Positions 5,348-6,867 of a DNA stretch of 6,867 bases are shown in pieces. Each line of letters starts with the position of its first letter. Position 1 is the first letter of the stretch. Below the pieces are notes generated by a model. The model was not told where the DNA came from and did not search any database. It saw only the letters and a program-made list of their open reading frames with translations. The position numbers and the translations under genes are program-made. The DNA is from an uncultured Collinsella sp. (GTDB lineage Bacteria; Actinomycetota; Coriobacteriia; Coriobacteriales; Coriobacteriaceae): NCBI GenBank assembly GCA_902478705.1, contig CABSMB010000066.1:1-6867 (forward strand). Direction: 5' to 3'.

Positions 5348-6016
5348 CTACAGAATTTCATCCGGGCTGGCGGGTTTGGTTGTTTTGGGGATGCCGAGTT
5401 TGGATGACGCGAAATCGTCAACATTGTCCCTAATTCCGTCTTTGGTGTAGACGGTGACCATATAGGTGCTGTGTCCGAATTCGCTCTTGTCGCGTGTCGC
5501 CCAGGCCTGCCAGTAGGCGGCCCCACTTCGCCCTTCGATTTTTCCGACACGACGGAGTTCTGTTCGCTTTAATTTCTGGTCGCTATAGATGGTTCGACCG
5601 GCCTCCTCGGTGAGCCCGCACTGTCCAAGCAGCTTGTCGAGGACTTGGTTCATGTGGCGCTCACCGGTGTTTGGTGCGTAGTCGTAGGCGAGGGTGATGG
5701 AGTCAAGGGGCTGGTCGTCGATCAGATAATTCATTGTCTGAGGTTCGAGGCAGAAATAAGGAGAGCATCCGTCGACCTTGCCGAGCAACGGTAACTTGGA
5801 CTGCCAACTTCCGGTGGGAATTGCATATTCGTAGAACACGCCACGGCAGACAAAGGAGAGCGAGGTGGCACGCGAGCCGGCGTCGATCATCCCGCAAAGA
5901 TCGAAGGGCGAGGCGATACCAAAAGAAAAGGGCGTGATGACGATAAGGAAGAGCATCACGATGGGTATGGCGAGAATGGCGATGACGTTGCGACCGGTGG
6001 AATGAGACGGCTTCAT
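5348..6016 (-). CDS. Small membrane-anchored protein of unknown function with five cysteines
   Basis: I do not recognise this 222-residue protein. A short basic N-terminus (K2, R9) is followed by a hydrophobic segment at about residues 11-33, then a domain expected outside the membrane. Cysteines are C41, C57, C84, C89 and C133; C84 and C89 sit in GCSPYFC. The C-terminal part is basic and mixed (RTELRRVGKIEGRSG near 151-164), and the tail is proline-rich. No clear similarity to the two neighbouring anchored proteins was found by eye beyond size and topology. ATG 6016 is chosen because GGGGAG lies 5 nt upstream; TTG 6034 has no such site. It converges on the gene at 4280 and diverges from that at 6251. 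Confidence 0.8.
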   Translation of the reverse strand: MKPSHSTGRNVIAILAIPIVMLFLIVITPFSFGIASPFDLCGMIDAGSRATSLSFVCRGVFYEYAIPTGSWQSKLPLLGKVDGCSPYFCLEPQTMNYLIDDQPLDSITLAYDYAPNTGERHMNQVLDKLLGQCGLTEEAGRTIYSDQKLKRTELRRVGKIEGRSGAAYWQAWATRDKSEFGHSTYMVTVYTKDGIRDNVDDFASSKLGIPKTTKPASPDEIL

Positions 6017-6023
6017 ATGATCT

Positions 6024-6097
6024 CCCCGAGACAAAAAGCTGTTGAGGATAGATAGAAATAGATGTATTCAGATAACAAATTAAGTTTAATCTCGGGG
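6024..6097 (-). promoter_or_regulatory. Inverted repeat that could mask the ribosome binding site of the 5348-6016 gene
   Basis: On the minus strand CCCCGAGA (6097 to 6090) is exactly complementary to TCTCGGGG (6031 to 6024), and the latter overlaps the GGGGAG ribosome binding site. If transcription starts upstream of 6097, pairing would hide that site. The AT-rich interval between the arms may instead contain the promoter (TTGTTA and TATCTA-like words), in which case the outer arm would not be transcribed. Confidence 0.3.
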
Positions 6098-6126
6098 CGT
6101 GAGATGGTCGACCGTTAGCGCCGAAA

Positions 6127-6161
6127 ACCACCACAAAGGTGTCTGTTCCCTTTGTGGTGGT
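6127..6161. repeat. CAAAGG hairpin repeat, copy 3
   Basis: ACCACCACAAAGG (6127-6139) and CCTTTGTGGTGGT (6149-6161) form a perfect 13-bp stem around the 9-nt loop TGTCTGTTC. It lies in the divergent spacer upstream of the predicted promoter of the gene at 6251, so a terminator role for a local gene is unlikely here. Confidence 0.8.
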
Positions 6162-6180
6162 GAGGGACGAGCGGCTTCTT

Positions 6181-6209
6181 TTGGTGATAGTGTTAGCTGG
6201 CGGTATCAT
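6181..6209 (+). promoter_or_regulatory. Possible promoter of the gene at 6251
   Basis: TTGGTG (6181-6186, 3 of 6 to consensus), a 17-nt spacer and TATCAT (6204-6209, 5 of 6) form a plausible promoter. The start would be near 6216, with a leader of about 35 nt containing the GAGGTG ribosome binding site. Confidence 0.4.
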
Positions 6210-6250
6210 TAGTGCAGGTGGCGCAGGTTTGCATTGTGAGGTGTTTTGCC

Positions 6251-6867
6251 GTGAGCCGTTCTGCCCGTATTGGATTGATTGTCTTGGCACTTGCAATCGC
6301 CGTGGTTGGCATAGGTGCTGTCGGTATGGCATTTCTACCTGCTGCGGTGACGGAGCCGGTGGTCAAGCCTGTGACTCAATCTGTCGAACTTCTGACCGGC
6401 GACGACAAGCCTGAGACCATTACCGTTGATTTTGATGAGAAACCGACCGCGCTGGGCATTAGTAATTATCCGCGTATTCAGCTTGGGGCCATGCGCTATA
6501 CCACGGATACAAGCCTGATCGATAGGGCGTCCGAGCTGCTTAAGGGCAAAACCTTTAAGCGTTGGTACGGATATGCGTCCTATCGGGCAAAAGCGAACGA
6601 AATGGTTGGCGGATGTCACTCTTCCATCGAGCTGGATGCCGCGAACGGCGCCAAGCTGTGTGACGTTTCGTACGATCCGGGTTACGAGGGCAATGAGGGG
6701 CCCGGCATCTACATCTTGGACGATGATGCCGCCTATGTCATGGAGGGCGACCAGACCGAGCTCAACGAGTTTATGGGTCAGTGCATTCAGGATGCCTATG
6801 AACAGACCTGCTTGCCCGACCCGCAGACTGCACGCGATAGTGGGTCTGCCCGTACATGGCTGTTCGA
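6251..6867 (+). CDS. Membrane-anchored exported protein of unknown function, 3' end beyond the window
   Basis: Partial: 205 codons are visible and the frame is open at the right edge. A basic start (R3, R6) precedes a hydrophobic anchor (about residues 7-30), then a proline/valine-rich linker and an extracytoplasmic domain. It is a paralog of the 4280-4969 product: ISNYP (70-74), FKRW (102-105), EGDQ (165-168) and TCLPDP (186-191) line up, as do C178 and C187 with the same C-x8-C spacing. Two further cysteines here (C122, C137) are absent from the paralog and could form a second disulfide. GTG 6251 is chosen because GAGGTG (6238-6243) lies 7 nt upstream; earlier in-frame GTGs at 6212, 6218 and 6236 lack this and would add unlikely residues before the anchor. 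Function unknown. Confidence 0.82.
   Translation, partial: MSRSARIGLIVLALAIAVVGIGAVGMAFLPAAVTEPVVKPVTQSVELLTGDDKPETITVDFDEKPTALGISNYPRIQLGAMRYTTDTSLIDRASELLKGKTFKRWYGYASYRAKANEMVGGCHSSIELDAANGAKLCDVSYDPGYEGNEGPGIYILDDDAAYVMEGDQTELNEFMGQCIQDAYEQTCLPDPQTARDSGSARTWLF
6803..6867 (+). repeat. Direct repeat, copy 2 (64/65 identical to 4850-4914)
   Basis: This is the 3'-most visible part of the partial gene at 6251, near-identical to the same region of the upstream paralog. The identity runs to the last base of the window, so its true extent is unknown. Confidence 0.9.

Noticed and set aside
6139..6414. 91-codon plus-strand frame across the divergent spacer and the front of the gene at 6251
   Set aside because: It overlaps in another frame the better-supported paralog starting at GTG 6251, and begins inside a hairpin repeat.

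Overview
The window looks like chromosomal DNA of a moderately GC-rich Gram-positive gut bacterium, most likely a Coriobacteriia member such as Collinsella. This rests on codon use, the style of the hydratase and transposase proteins, and the density of short intergenic hairpins. It is an impression, since no marker gene is present.

Layout. Positions 9-1563 are an apparently intact IS110-family insertion sequence. Its DEDD/serine transposase reads on the minus strand, it has 15-bp inverted repeats at both ends, and a long (about 305 nt) non-coding tail lies on the 3' side of the transposase. That arrangement is typical of the IS1111 subgroup, where the tail encodes a guide (bridge/seek) RNA. 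The element sits upstream of a large monocistronic gene (1729-4029) for an aconitase-family hydratase with all three cluster cysteines. The hydratase gene is followed by an 18-bp-stem palindrome.

From 4117 to the right edge the character changes. Base composition is visibly lower in GC, genes are short, and spacers are filled with hairpin repeats. Two genes on the plus strand (4280-4969, and 6251 running off the right edge) encode paralogous small proteins with one N-terminal membrane anchor and an exported domain carrying a conserved C-x8-C pair. Between them, on the minus strand (5348-6016), lies an unrelated small anchored protein with five cysteines. The 378-nt spacer between the convergent genes holds two hairpin families: three copies of a TGTAACA/TGTTACA inverted repeat with exactly 32 bp between arms and an 80-81-bp period, and two copies of a CAAAGG hairpin with a 9-nt loop. 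A third CAAAGG copy lies in the divergent spacer at 6127-6161.

The two paralogs are only moderately similar except for a 65-bp stretch near their 3' ends that matches at 64 of 65 bases, which suggests recent gene conversion or a recombination site. The exported-protein genes have no recognised function. The most testable points are the possible guide segments in the insertion sequence's non-coding end, the regular three-hairpin array, and the patchy identity between the two paralogs.
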